From Isoetes taiwanensis (lineage: Eukaryota > Streptophyta > Lycopodiopsida > Isoetales > Isoetaceae), in assembly GCA_021234155.1 (NCBI GenBank), contig JAJEKV010000079.1, positions 1,430,789 to 1,494,788 on the forward strand: 64,000 nucleotides of DNA. Reading direction: 5' to 3'. Below are positions 33,529 through 45,479 of this stretch, in pieces. Positions within the stretch are counted from its first letter, which is position 1. The number at the start of each line of letters is the position of its first letter. Made by a program: the position numbers and the translations under genes. The notes below the pieces were generated by a model. That model was not told the DNA's origin. It saw only the letters and a list, made by a program, of their open reading frames with translations, and made no database searches.

Positions 33529-34164
33529 AGACGATATGTGGAGATGATCTATGTCAACCTATTGGATAGAGCAATGCATCTCTTTTGAAGGTGTCATTTG
33601 ATTGTATGAATGCACACTTTTTACTAGCTTTTATGCGAGCTTTTGTAATCTTGTTATACATGTTTGCTTTGTACCATTTTGGGATGAAATAACCCTTAGA
33701 ACACATGATTAATATCAAAAGATATGATGTTGGGGACAGGATTGTTGGCATTTGCCGAATTGTGATTGTGTGTAACCTTCCATTCTCTGAGGAAAGATAG
33801 AATGAACAAATTCCAAAGGTAGCCTTCCTTGTGATTTAGAAAGAGAGTAGTTAGATGCCATAACTATGCTATTGTTCCAATATCTTCTTGTTGAGATTCT
33901 CCTTATAAGGAGACGTGCACATTTACTTTTTCATCTTTTTCTACTATGGCACCCTTTTCCTAATACTTATGTATAAATATTGACCTCATATTGCATAAAT
34001 CTTCATGGGCAAAGTGTTGCATTCATAAGGCCCTCTTTGCTATTCTTCACATTCTTAACATGGTATCAAAGCCAACTTCTTCGACTGTCATCTTTCGTAG
34101 GATCTTTAGAACAAAAATGTATTATATGTTCTGGATCTAGCTTTCCTATATGGAAAACAAGATG
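33529..34164. other. No recognisable gene
   Basis: AT-rich sequence with short ORFs only. Nothing supported. Confidence 0.35.
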
Positions 34165-34372
34165 GCGTATTAAACGGGAGCAAATCATCGAAACGGGAGC
34201 AAAAGGAATATTCCTTGAAGAATGGTTTTTTTTCCAAAACAAAGAGCTAAAATGAGGTTCTAAAAAAAAGACACACATTTGTGTTTTGACCTCCCCAAAA
34301 TCACCATTTTTTTTGTGCAAAGAGAGAATTGACTATGTTAAAGTGACACTTTTCACAGCAATTAGAACTTCC
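34165..34372 (+). repeat. Dispersed repeat A, copy 2
   Basis: It is the reverse-complement partner of 18330-18546. Landmarks are 'gggagcaaatcat', 'gggagcaaaaggaatattcc', 'gagctaaaatgag', 'gacctccccaaaatcac' and 'aaagtgacactttt'. No protein or TIR structure is visible. Confidence 0.8.
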
Positions 34373-34900
34373 ATCAATCACAACAGACATATACTGCAGT
34401 GGACGTTCAAGAGCTTTTTTTCTGTGCTTAGCAAGTTTCCTTCTCTCGACTGCTTGTTGTTCATGGTGTCTAGCAAGGTTTTGTTGAACAATATATGTTG
34501 AAGAAATCAGGTCAAAACAAAACTACGAAGCAAGTACTGAGAATGAAAAACTTTAACTTACTTCTTTCAACCTCAATCTTTGCAGTTTCTTTTTTACTCT
34601 TCAATTCTGCACACCTTGAGCAAATGGACATGCTATGTTTTCGAGGAATTTTCACAAGATTGAATTCACTCTTCCAAAGTCGACAGAAGTGTGAGTAAGA
34701 GATATGCTGAGACTGCATACATGTCTCCTTATATTCTTGGAAGACATCTTTCTTGTGATGTTGTCAATCATAATGTTTTACTGTGTTGAATCCAGCCCTA
34801 GATCCAACAGCTCATATCTAGAGCTGTAGATCCAACGGTCGTGGCTGAAACAAAAGGAACGTTTCCTTCTTCGATTGTGGTCACACCCTAAATTGGAGGA
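34373..34900. other. No recognisable gene
   Basis: Short unrecognised ORFs. The segment 34790-34850 repeats 'gatccaacagctcatat' and 'gatccaacggtcgtgg' loosely. It leads into the LRR relic. Confidence 0.35.
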
Positions 34901-34929
34901 CACAGATCTTTCGGAGGCGATGGCTCAGT

Positions 34930-35285
34930 TAGAGTCTTTACGAGGAACTTTGTTGCCAACAGTGGCTTCTCCAGCAAAATTTCAAGCTCCATTGCAAATC
35001 TGACCTCTCTAAAAAGCTCACTTTCTCCAATAACGAGTTCACAGGCTCGATTCTGGCATGGATTGGGTGTTTATCTAAGCTTCAAAATATTTAGGGTGGA
35101 TTATAATTTCTTAATGGTTCAATTCCAGCAGGGATTGCCGAGCATGTCATTGGCTTCCACGGCAGCATAGCATGGAGCTGTACGACAGAGATGTTTGCAT
35201 GACTTATAAGGAGCAGAACTGTGGAATAAATTCGACGATTGGCGACGATTATTGTAGACCTTTGGAGCTTGATCCAACAGTGTAA
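34930..35285 (+). pseudogene. LRR receptor-like protein fragment
   Basis: In plus-strand frames one reads 'NSGFSSKISSSIANLTSLK' and 'KLTFSNNEFTGSILAWIGCL' followed by 'SKLQNI', then 'FLNGSIPAGIAEHV'. These are plant LRR units (LxxLxFSNNxFxGSIP). A final open frame reads 'MELYDRDVCMTYKEQNCGI' and ends in a stop at about 35283-35285, possibly a short C-terminal cap of a receptor-like protein. Stops (for example TAG about 35091) and frame changes break it, and no transmembrane or kinase part follows. It belonged to a cell-surface receptor and is now a relic. Confidence 0.75.
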
Positions 35286-37129
35286 GATATGAATGAGCTG
35301 CTCTCCTCCACCATTTTATTTAATGCAATTAACACTATCTACTAATAGGGGATAGCTCTTAACCTTTATAGCTGGATGTGAAGACCCAACTTGCTAGCTA
35401 TGGCGAAGTTGCATAGTGACAGGCGGCTTAAATACTTCAGAGTAATAATATGAAAGTAGCAATTGAAGTAGTGACAGCAACAATAATGATGATGTGGGCA
35501 GAAGTCAAAGCGTAGAAGACATGGTCAGAAGAGAAAGTCAGATGTTCTTGTGAGAAATTCTAGAAGAATCCAGAAAGCCAATAGATGTAACTAGTAATTG
35601 CATCAGAACATGGTGAAGACCTTGGCAAAAAGAGTCAAAGCACGTGCAAACTTTGGGTACAAAATCACCATCGGATATGCCATGCCAAGGAAGAGGGAAG
35701 AGCACCATACACATGAATGATGGGCACTGAGAGGTTGGGTGTGGAAGGCACACAAAGGGGTACCTCAATAGACATAGGACATGCCCATTTGGGGTTGCAG
35801 AACCATGTGGTGAATGTCAAACAACTAGATGATACAGCATTAAAAGCATAAATACTTGGGGTTTTTGGCAAAAAGCTTTAGTAAACCTAATGAAACATTT
35901 AAGTGATTCAAAGAGGAAAGAAGATAGCAATGACCACTCCCATACTGAGTCTATGTGTTCGCTAAAACAAATGAAGTGAAGCAGTATGATGGCAGCAATC
36001 TTGACCATAGCAAACCTCATGGCAATACCAGTGGAGCATCAAAGCAGTGCATTCAGATAGGGAAGCATCATCAGACCATCGGTCTACAACAAATAAGGCA
36101 AAGAATGCTATAACATGAGGCCATTGGTCTCTAGGAGGTGAGGCGAAGGATCCCATTTCAATGAAATGAAGGCCCCACCCATGGAAAGTCATGCAAATAA
36201 GCATGAGAGATATAGTTCAGTTAGCAAAAAAGAGAACTATGAGATTGCTGAAAACATAAAAAACAGAAGCAGGAGCTCTATCCATAGAAGTGAACATCAT
36301 AAGACAGGGCACGCTGAGGAACCCTCTTCTGGCATGCTCATATTGCCTGGCTGAGGGATACAGTCTATGGAGCATTTATCATAGATTCTCCTGCAGTTGC
36401 AGTACTTCCATCTTTAAATGTGATGCAAAACACGTTTTGTTATTGGGTAAGAATCATGACAGTATCTACCTTACATTCTATAGGCTACATTCTATCATTG
36501 CAGGGAATGGTGGCATGATGATATAGAGTACCTTCATCTATTTGATGCATATTTGATCAACGGCCATCATGCACCACTCTTAGACTGCTCTGCAAATGGT
36601 AAACCATATAAAAATATATCGTTTCAGATGCACTCAAAAGACTAATTCGTCCTTTGCTGCTATTCATCAAAATATTTGGTGGTTTGTCCCTTGCAGATAC
36701 AGAGATAGTAAATGTGTCCGCTCCTCCTTCCGCTCTCTGATCTGATGTCTGATTGTGGGCACTCCCCTTTGCTTGATCAAGGTACTGGGTCGGCTCCATC
36801 TTGAATGGAGGGGACTACATGTATCGGGTTCATGCTTAGGGCTTAGGGTTTTTGCGGCAGAATTTTGATCGGTCATATCTCTCACATCCGGTGTCAGATT
36901 TTCATGTGCTTGGGCTTGTTGGAAAGCTGGTTCAGAGAGCTTTCCAACGGTGTATGATACCTGCATGCTTGGCTTTGTTTCAGTGCTCAAATCTGCACTT
37001 TTCCGGGCTGTGTGCTAGGGTTTTGGTGGCAGCCGGTACACACTAGATATCCAGGAGTCTATTAGCCACTTTCCTTTTTGCCCCCTTTCAGCCCCTTTGC
37101 TCCCAACCCTAATTTGGGCAGTCAGAGCA
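35286..37129. other. No recognisable gene
   Basis: Several 60-110 codon ORFs occur on both strands without any known motif. A foldback 'ttggaaagctggttc...gagagctttccaac' lies at about 36920-36950; similar 'ggaaagct(c)tc' phrases appear near 8888 and 18108. The GC content rises near 37130, where the LINE is taken to begin. Confidence 0.35.
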
Positions 37130-37297
37130 TACAAATTAATGTTGAGCTAGGCTCCAACATCTACCTGACATTGCCATAGCCCAACCAACTGCCTCTTGGC
37201 CTTGCCTAGCCAGGCCACAGCCCTGCCACAGCCTGCCTAGCCCTGCCAGACCTGATAAGCCCCTGCCATAGCCTACCTAAACCCTGTTTGACCTGCC

Positions 37298-37747
37298 ATG
37301 GCCCAAGTCATACCCCAAGCCATGGCCACAGACACAGTCCCGTGTGTGGACCCACACTTGGTTGGTGAGCTACCTCAGACCACAGCAACCCATCCTGGGA
37401 AGGCCCAAACACACCAACCACCGGTTGACCCCACGCAGGCCGAGCCCTCTGGGGAAGACCATGAAGCGGGGCCACCAAGGAAGAGGCCTCGGGCAGAGGG
37501 AGAGACGTCTTCCATGAAGAGGGAGGCCCGAGCCAAGGCCCAGTCGACCCGACAGGCGGGCCACACAGGCAATCCGCCAGTCGAACCTTGGAGCCGCATC
37601 CAGGCGAGGGTTGAGGCCAACAGTGCACGCCTTGCAGGCCTCCCGACAGAGGTGGAGAACATAACATCTCGGATGTTGCGCAGGCAGTTGGTGCCAGAAA
37701 AACGACGAATCACAGAATTGGAGGATCGTGGTAATGACAGTGCATGA
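37298..37747 (+). pseudogene. LINE ORF1-like N-terminal frame (149 codons)
   Basis: Open from ATG 37298 (MAQVIPQAMATDTVP) to TGA 37745-37747. It is Pro/Arg/Glu-rich with a nuclear-localisation-like 'PPRKRPRAEGE' and a predicted helical end 'RMLRRQLVPEKRRITELEDR', which may be a coiled coil. That is typical of LINE ORF1 proteins, which bind element RNA. It seems truncated by a frameshift, because coding-like composition continues downstream in other frames. It differs from the ORF1 frame at 48125-48475, which looks like a later ORF1 domain. Confidence 0.55.
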
Positions 37748-38982
37748 TAGCATCCGCTGCTACAATTTGAAAGACAAAGAATACCGGCAGGAGCTTGCGT
37801 GATATGAGGGGGGCGGTAGACACCGTTTGGCAAAATGGCGGAAGCCGGACGCCAGGATGTGAACCGGTAGAGCATGAGACACTCGAACCCCCGCCTCAAT
37901 CCAGCCGAGGTTGAGGAGGCTAAGGCCACACGGGCACGAGGAGCACAGGCCGCCTCCCCCGAGGGTTGAGGAGGCTGCCACTGTGGAGACAAGGAGTCCA
38001 GGCCGCTTTGGAAGCTAGCCAGTAATCTGAGCGCCGGAGTAAGGATTTAGCAACAGACGGAGCTGTGAGCTTCGCGTCGTGCTGCAAAGAAGGCAAGGGC
38101 CTCCATGCCGAGGCACATGAGCAACTCCGCCATTGCATGCGGGAGATGGCAAGACATGACAACATCCCGCAAGAACCGAGCTCCGCACTCAGGAGAAACG
38201 TAAAACCACAAAGAAAGAACACACCAACCCCGCGAACCCACCAACCTACAGGCGTCAACACCGAACACCCTCATCGCGGACACATCGTATCACGCCCAGG
38301 GCACACACCACCCCGGGCGCCGCCACGCCCTATGCCTCACCCACCTCAACCAACACCCAGTGCGGCCCCCGGGCCGAGCTCCAGAACAGACGCAGGAGCC
38401 GCCAATGTGGTAGTCGCGAGGCCCGCCGGAGGAGTCGGAGAACATCTCACTTCCCAACCCGCATACGATCTTGGACGGATGATGTTCCCAAAGCCGCGTG
38501 ACCATTGTAAAGGCGAAGTCGTCATGGAATTCAGCTCGATAAGCCCCGGTGGTAATCTTCACAGCTTGAGAGCGTGCGAGCCGGGGTGGCCATCCCCAAG
38601 GCCGGGTCTGGGAAGTTGAAAGGGACGGCTCAGATGCGTTGACCAGGGACTTGACCCCAAAGACGACAGAAGACCCGAAGGCGAGGCTGGCCAAAGTCGT
38701 GGGGACCTAGCTTGCGGACATGGAGGGGCAGCCGGGCTGGTCCGAGGAAGGATGCGAGGAATTGGCGTGCCAAGCGAGGGGATGCAGCACTCGCCCCTCG
38801 AGTCCCCTCCTCGGGGCCCCAAACGCAGGCATCCACATCTTCCGCTCCCCCCGACCACCACTACCACGGACCTGAAGTGGCGATGCACCGCCACTAAATA
38901 GGGATCGTGCCTCCGGCGTGGTATCCCCGGAATTGCCGTGGCTTCCCATGGCGAGAAGGGGACCCGTCTCAATTCCGTCGCC

Positions 38983-39660
38983 ATGGACATGGACCTTATC
39001 TTCCTCATGGAAACATGGGAACATCTTTGATCCACCCGAGCTATCCGATTTGCGGGATACCAGCTACTCGCCTTCAATGAGTGCACCGGAAACGAGGACA
39101 CCTGAGGAATTGCATGTTACTACCGCATGCCCTTTGGCCCAATCGGTCTCCCCATTACAAGGCGACAGGGCACAACAGATATACACGGGTGCGAAAGTGC
39201 CGGCGGCGATAGCAGCCCTCTCTTTGTGGCGGCTTGCTACTTCCCACATCTGAGAGCAACTTTTACCACACGCACTTGGATGTGGATGGCGGGAGCCCTA
39301 TGTCAATCTATATGATGACATACAAAGAGTTGCGCAATTGGGCAAGGTCATGTTGCTTGGGGATTTCAATGCGCCGCAGCGCCCCGAGGCGGATCCCAAA
39401 ATTCGCACCTCTAGGCGAGGATGTGTTGCAAATGGACCCCGCCCGAGATGGTTTGGCCAAGGGCGCCGATGACATCATGTGACACCTGTATGGCCGGCAC
39501 TGGCCAAGCTGGGCGATATCTTTGACCTGGTCATTTGCAATGGGCTAGCACAAGGTCGGCCCTCCACCGCTTCACTTGTAGACGGAGAACCACGGGGGCG
39601 GCACCGTGTGGTGGATTACGCCGCTAGCGGCATCAGCAATGCCTACACTTGGTTACTCGC
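38983..39660 (+). pseudogene. LINE endonuclease domain remnants
   Basis: Frames shift repeatedly but endonuclease motifs are in order: 'MDMDLIFLMETW' (canonical DIIFLQET, 38983-39018), 'VAACYFP' then 'YVNLYDDIQRVAQLGKVMLL' with 'GDFNAP' immediately after (about 39300-39375; the GDFN catalytic motif), and 'LGDIFDLVICNGLAQG' then 'RHRVVDYAASGISNA' (about 39510-39640; the terminal S/D-H/Y motif region). In active LINEs this apurinic-type endonuclease nicks target DNA to prime reverse transcription. Stops between motifs show decay. Confidence 0.75.
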
Positions 39661-40099
39661 CGGGATTAATGGGGCAGTGTCGGGACGAGGAAGTAGATTC
39701 ACCATCAGCCCTGTTCTTGCAGATAGATTGGCGGCCAACCGAGCACCCATTGCCCCAAAACCCCATGTACCACGGTTCGCGTCTGGCGGACTATGATCAT
39801 GCGGGCGTGGTCTATGCGAGGATGCTTGAACATGAGTCTGCCGCAGAGTGCCGCAGCCTCCCCACACTTCAACAACCAGACGGCCCGGTGAACCCGGCTC
39901 CTCCTCGAGGGTAGGCTTACGTGATGCTTTGGGAGAGGCCGCTCGACGATCCACGGGGGCAACCACCTTCCCCGCAATCACCGGGTTCGATGGCGAATGT
40001 CGGGGAGCTGAAACGATGGCTCGCCAAGTCTTTGGACCCCACCATTACGCTGCAGCCGTCCCGTCAATACCGCTCCTTCCTCAAGACCAAGAAAGCCGG

Positions 40100-41545
40100 G
40101 TATCTTGCGGAGCACCAGCAAATGATGTTTGGTCTACTAGACCGCCACCCTAGGGCCTTCGGAGAAAGGTCTTGAGTAAGCCTCCCACAGCCCACGTGAA
40201 ATATTACCGAAACAATGGGTGAGATACTTGCGTAGCTGTATGACCCAATGGGAAGCCGGGCAGCAGTACCTCCATGAGCGAGGCCTAGCACCGGTCATTC
40301 TTGAAGGGGATGTCATAATGGGCACCTAAACCTACCGCTAACGGAAGGCGGCGGCGGTTGGATGGTATCGGTGAGCTTCTCAAGTGGGCGGGGCCCCCAT
40401 GGTGCCGGGTTCTCCGGCGCACTCTTCAGCGGGGCATTGCAAGAAGGCTTACCCCGCTTGGACTACCAGGTAGAGTTGTGCCCATATACAAAGCGGGGAC
40501 CCCCACAGACCAACTATCGTTACCATTATGGTGGGTTACGTCTTTGCCAAGTTGCTTGGGATTCTTGAGCGGCCGACCCGACACTTTGGGCGAGGGATGG
40601 AGAAGTCACGGGCTCTCACGCCGGGCAGGCTTCGCCCGGCATTCTACTATTGACCATATCTTCACTCTGCGAACACTCATAGAGGATAGCCTTTAATCAA
40701 CGCCGAGAACATCTCATTTTGCTTTGTGGATTTCGCAAAAGGCTTTTGACCACAAAGGCTCGGGATAAGTTGTGGGACAATTGAGACAAACCGGGGACCC
40801 CCGTCGACTTGCGAGAATGCTATTTACAGACTATCTGAGGCTTGCTCCGGTTAGTCTCACCTTGTCGGGGAGCCCGTTGTTAGTAGCATTGGGTGCGCCA
40901 GGGCTGCCCTCTATCCCCTCGACTCTTCGGGCTTGTACATTGACCGCTAGAAGAATGGCTAGTCGAGCACGGGGAGGCGCTCAGTTGATGCACCACATAA
41001 TCCGGCAACTCATATATGCTGATGATGTTGACCTGCTCGCATATACCCCAGAGGACATGCAACGCCACCTGGATGCTTTGGACACTTTCTGCCAATTCAC
41101 TGGCATGAGAGTTAACTTGGCCAAGACGAGGGTGCTGTTGGTCCCATCATCCCGGCACCCACGCCTTCCCTCATTCACTTACCAGGGGCAGGTAGTGGAG
41201 GTGGCTCAGTCTTATAAGTATTTGGGCATTGAGTTTTCTACTACCACACACTGGGATGCATCCATCAGGTTACGGGTCACTGCAGGCTGGAAAGCCCTGT
41301 ATGCAATGCAAAACAACAGTCACAAGGCAGAGCTGTATGCATGGGGTCACCAGGCACACTTGTTCAGGGCCTTGGTTGAGCCGGTCCTCCTCTATGGGGC
41401 AGAAGTGTGGGGGCCAGTGATATCCCTCACCACTTGGAACGATCTAGAGCAGGTACAGAAGGCCTTCTTGGCCCGGGCACTGGGAGTCAAATCCACGGTC
41501 CCATATCAGATCTTGCTCCAGGAAACAGGCTTCCTTCCATTCTGA
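40100..41545 (+). pseudogene. LINE reverse transcriptase domain remnants
   Basis: Motifs in order, over several frames: 'HQQMMFGLLDRHPRAFGE' (pre-RT), 'RVVPIYKAGTPTDQ' followed by a 'NYR' block (about 40464-40525), 'RHSTIDHIFTLRTLIEDSL' (about 40640-40696), 'FVDFAK' (catalytic Asp, about 40727), then an intact 257-codon frame at 40772-41545. That frame holds the catalytic 'QLIYADDVDLLAYTPEDMQ', 'GMRVNLAKTRVLLVPS', 'YLGIEFSTTTHWDASIRLR', and a C-terminal 'EPVLLYGAEVWGPVISLTTW' segment typical of LINE RTs. The clean final frame shows that decay is uneven. Confidence 0.85.
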
Positions 41546-42268
41546 GGGTCATACCGAACATCACATTATTTACTTCCGAAGGTGGTGGCTATGGATGAAG
41601 CCCGGCTGCCCAACCTTGCTTTGGCAATGGCGATGGGCCCAAGCAATGACTCAAAAGCCCGGGCCGGAAAGACAAGCAAGCCCGCGGGTTCTCGCGATGG
41701 AATGTGCGGGCACACGTGATGTGGACCGGTGCATACACCGGCGAACGCTACCGCCTTGAAGCAAGATACTTGGATGCTTGCTTCATGGCCAAGCTTTGGG
41801 ATGCAGAGGCCCCATCACATGTCAAGGTGGCAAATTATCGACAACCAGTTAATCCCATGCTCACGAGGGGCCACACACCACTACTGCGCACCCATCTACC
41901 CATGAAAAAGCGCAGGTGATTGCTTCCATTCGCGACAGGTGCACACCACCTCCGCATTGAGACGAGGGAGATGGATTCGAGCCGCTGGGAGGACAGAGTC
42001 TGTCCGTCTTTGTCCAGCGAGCCATTGAGGATGAAAGTCACGCCCTCGGGCTTGTCCGGGCGTCACGAGCATATCCGGCTCGGTATGCTCTCGGTTAGTT
42101 GTGCCCCATCAGGCCCGCATGAGCTACTGAGCACGGCCTCTCGTAGGGCTTGTTGGGATCATTACCTCCGGAGGTAATGGATACGCGGACTTCGGTTATG
42201 CCCCTCGTCCGACATTAACCTCACCGTGCTTGTGATTATGTATATAAGCATGCGATATGTCGATCCTT

Positions 42269-42330
42269 ATTGCTACTAAGGTTTTTCCCGAAAACCCTTC
42301 GGGCGGGGGTTTTTAATCCCGGTAGTAATG
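42269..42330 (+). repeat. LINE 3' terminal hairpin
   Basis: Imperfect outer arms 'attgctact'/'ggtagtaat' enclose 'ggtttttcccgaaaaccc' and 'ttcgggcgggggttttt'. The organisation and sequence match the hairpins at 23239-23298 and 24711-24773. It lies about 90 bases before the microsatellite tail of an identifiable LINE, which assigns the hairpin family to LINE 3' ends. Confidence 0.75.
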
Positions 42331-42416
42331 CTACTTTTTGCTCTCTCTTTGTACTTGGGTCCCATAGGCCAGTTGGTCTCCGTGGACGATAAAATCATAT
42401 TCTATTCTATTCTTTT

Positions 42417-43143
42417 GAGAGTAATCAGTTATGCCTTGGACAAAGGTTCTTTTTTTTTTCCCAATAGCAAACCATAGCCTTACAATTGTAGAAACTGATG
42501 CATCTTATATGAAGCAAGTCACAAATACAACATTCTAATTTCTCCAGGCCAAATCTACACTTATGTGATAACTGCAAATGAAGCAGTAGGCCAGTACTAC
42601 ATAGTTATGTCACCATATCAAAGATCATCACTATTAGGGGGCAGGAAAGACCAGCATTGGCTATATTAAGATACAAAGGAGCAAACGCATGTGAAACTCA
42701 AATGCATTGATCACTCAGATGCAACGAGCTACAAGTATGCAGGTGACTTTGATGCCATTCATAGATCTGCTAAATAGTTGAACTTAACAGAAATGTCAGG
42801 CATGCACCCAGGTCCATATCTGAATGTCTTGGGTTTCGTATTTAAAATTCTGAGATAGTGTCTATTTTGTAATGCTTCCATGAGCCTATTTTGCAGCTTG
42901 AATAACCTTTAACTGGTAGTAGTACTTATCATCATTTTCTAAATTTCAAGAATAGCATTACTTATCACCATTTTCTAAATTTCAAGAAAATTTCTTGGAT
43001 AGATGTTATTCAAGACCTCTGGCAGTCCAAGGATAATGGCATGATCCCTGGCTATGCAGAGAGGTATGATATTTCTGCTCTTTCTCTTTTTTAGCTCTTG
43101 CAATGTCACTGCTCTGAAATATGGCCATTTTGGGATGGCGAGT
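42417..43143. other. No recognisable gene
   Basis: AT-rich flank of the LINE. The phrase 'catcattttctaaatttcaagaa' occurs twice (about 42930 and 42968) as a small direct repeat. Nothing else is supported. Confidence 0.4.

Positions 43144-43191
<48 letters not shown>
43144..43191. repeat. (ATCT)n microsatellite
   Basis: About eleven tandem ATCT units, nearly perfect. The preceding text 'ccattttgggatggcgag' is only vaguely like the LINE tail block, so I do not assign it to that family. Confidence 0.9.
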
Positions 43192-44240
43192 GACATCTAT
43201 TCGCTCGCAAATGTATGCACGCTTATCATCTACATATACAGTTTGACTTCGACAAGAAAATTCCCATCTACAATAATAATAATTACAATAAAGATATGCC
43301 TTTGTCTGAAGCCCATTTATTTCTTCCTATTTAATGACAAATTTGACATTTTTTACTAGAGGCCAGTCAGATACTTAAGCTATATTATCATAAACTTATG
43401 CAAAAATTTTGTCATTTATGTTCCATTCTTGCTTTTCTCTTTATCTCCTACCAAATATTATGGTATAATACAACAATCCCCTAGCCCTTACTAACATTAG
43501 GCAACATCCATTTATCTAGATGGATTCATCCGATGCACTTATATTTGTTATCTGCACTTTTATATATTTTGCATACATTATTTCAATATGATTTTACCAC
43601 ATTCAATCAAAAAGAATTTCAATATAAATAAAGACAATATAAGGAATTGCATTTTGCCATGCTTGCCCACCATCATATTCCAACAATCTCATGAATAAAG
43701 ACAATTATTGCTTAAAATGACATTTTGCCTCAGCTTGCCCACCATCTTAGGGTAAATCTACAATATTCCACCCTTCTTTACAATTGTGTTGACATAAAAT
43801 CTCTAATATTCCAACATTCTTTACAATGTATTGACAAAGAAAGAAAGAAATAAACAATTGAAAAGCAACTTGCATGAAAAGCAACAAAATTGAATCCACA
43901 AAGGGGTGTTTTAAGAGATGTGGCTGTACCATTATCTATGCAAAGCTCAATGAACTATTTCCAAAGTTGCGAGTTCAATTCATAGGACAACGAAGTATTC
44001 ACCTTCTCCTAGATAGTGATTTCTAGGCGCATAAATTCGTCATAGTCTTGCCTCATGTCTTGGCCATAAGATATTACTTAGAAGACGTTAAAGAGTGGGA
44101 GTAGCATATAACACTACTTTGAAAGACTAATATGCCACCATGCATTAACAACTTCTGCCCAGCAACGCCGGGCACCATTATTAGTGATACATATTGCTGT
44201 TAGGCAATTTTTCACATGTTTCTCTAAAATATTTCTCCAT
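43192..44240. other. No confirmed gene; contains one copy of a GGTGCCCGGCGTTGC motif
   Basis: Mostly AT-rich. At about 44155-44180 the reverse strand carries GGTGCCCGGCGTTGCTGGGC, matching GGTGCCCGGCGTTGCCGGGC at about 49580-49600 on the plus strand. A loose tandem pair 'caatattccacccttctttac' and 'taatattccaacattctttac' lies at about 43760-43825. Confidence 0.4.
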
Positions 44241-45420
44241 CTATGTGACAGCAGTCAAGGCGTGCATTGTTATCATCCTTCTTGGCCCACAGTGATCATC
44301 AATGGATGGATTTTTATCCAGTCTCTTGTGTATTCGAGACATTATAATAGAATCTAAATGGTGGACAACCATAAAACATTTCTGGCATACTTGTTCACGG
44401 TTTATGTAATGCAAGAATGTGTGGTGTTCTGGTCTTATATGATAAGCCAAATAGGCATTCTGGTCTGCTAGAGTCATAGAACTGTGATTGTCTCTAACTG
44501 CACGATGCTTAGCCATGTTGAATTTGTTGATGCAGCACAGTGAGCAGCATTTAGTACTTAAACGTCTCCTCATTTTCTGCTTGTCCAAAAGATTGCTTTC
44601 TTATAGAGGAACATGCTCTTAAGCTAAAATCCACCTTGAATTTCTTGGAAGATTGGCTGGAGAACATGTAATCTCATTGCTCCTTGTCAGAGTTCATCCC
44701 TCGTTCATCATCTGAGCAGAGTTCAACTCTAGGAGTCATCTCCTCATTCCATAGTTGTGTGCTTGTAGAGGAAAATAAACCACGTGAAGCTGTACCTGGA
44801 AAAATCTGGGGCACAGTGTTAAAAGTAGGGGACGGTCCATAAGATTTTGTGGCAAAGGATGTTGTAGCGGCATGTTGTTGAGGAGTCATTTCAAACATTT
44901 CTCTCAGATCGCCTTGAAATTCTGCATAGTCGTGTGTGTCACATGCATTGTTGGAACAGGTGCAGAAGTTGTAACATCATCCTCGTTTGTAGTAAAGTCA
45001 TGGTGGGAGAAGTTGTGAAGAATCTCGCATTCCCCATAACGTGCTGCAGACTTTACACTTCTAATTGGAGTAGGTAAAACTACAAATAGAGTGGCAGTCT
45101 GTTCTGAATCACTGTTGACGTGTTGCCTGTCTAGTGTCGAGGGATGGAACAAAAGGTGGTAGAAGCCTGCTACGTGCAGAAGGTAATGGAATGAAAGATG
45201 GGGACACTGTATTTCCTGCAGGACTTGGTGACGGTTGGAAAGGTGGTGGCAGTCTGTTAGTTGCTGGACTGGGAGTGTCCTCAAGAAGCAACAAAGATTT
45301 TGTTGAGATTGGTGTTGGAGAATCGTCTGCATCAGGGGGAAACATATTTTGGCCAGGTGTTTCCTCCGATGAAGACGAACCAGAGACAAGAAAAGGGGGA
45401 TGGAAGTCCATTTTGAACAT
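44241..45420 (-). pseudogene. Possible DNA-transposon protein, N-terminal part (decayed)
   Basis: Minus-strand frames in series: a Pro/Ser-rich start (MFKMDFHPPFLVSGSSSSEE, from 45420), a low-complexity Thr/Ser part (to about 44676), then 44588-44241 with paired cysteines 'RLSTKCCSLCCINKF' and 'REQVCQKCFMVVHHLDSIIM' followed by 'SRIHKRLDKNPS'. The order (Cys-rich block, CxxCF, helix, short linker with a Gly-Pro turn) resembles the zinc-binding region before some eukaryotic DDE transposase catalytic domains. No catalytic domain follows: the frame stops at 44241. The family call is tentative. Alternatively it is a decayed unknown host gene. Confidence 0.35.
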
Positions 45421-45479
45421 GTTTAGACATCCTCAACAACTATAAAAGGAAAGTGGAGGTAAGTAACCAAGACATCTGT

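Larger units (their letters stand above)
37130..42416 (+). mobile_element. Decayed non-LTR retrotransposon (LINE)
   Basis: A GC-rich block of about 5.3 kb stands out from AT-rich flanks. It holds an ORF1-like frame (37298-37747), endonuclease remnants (about 38983-39650), reverse transcriptase remnants (about 40100-41545), a terminal hairpin (42269-42330) and a 3' block GGGTCCCATAGGCCAGTTGG plus an ATTCT-type microsatellite tail ending about 42416. Frameshifts and stops throughout the ORF2 region mean it is dead. The 5' boundary is set by composition only, and I did not find a target duplication. Clade: an apurinic-endonuclease LINE; finer placement is not safe by eye. Confidence 0.85.

Noticed and set aside
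37308-38694. Minus-strand ORFs of 100-200 codons opposite the LINE
   Set aside because: They are shadows of GC-rich plus-strand LINE coding sequence; compositional bias leaves the opposite strand open.
43144-43191. LINE tail of the shared terminal-module family
   Set aside because: The sequence before the microsatellite does not match the GGTCCCAT...TTGG...TCC block well enough.
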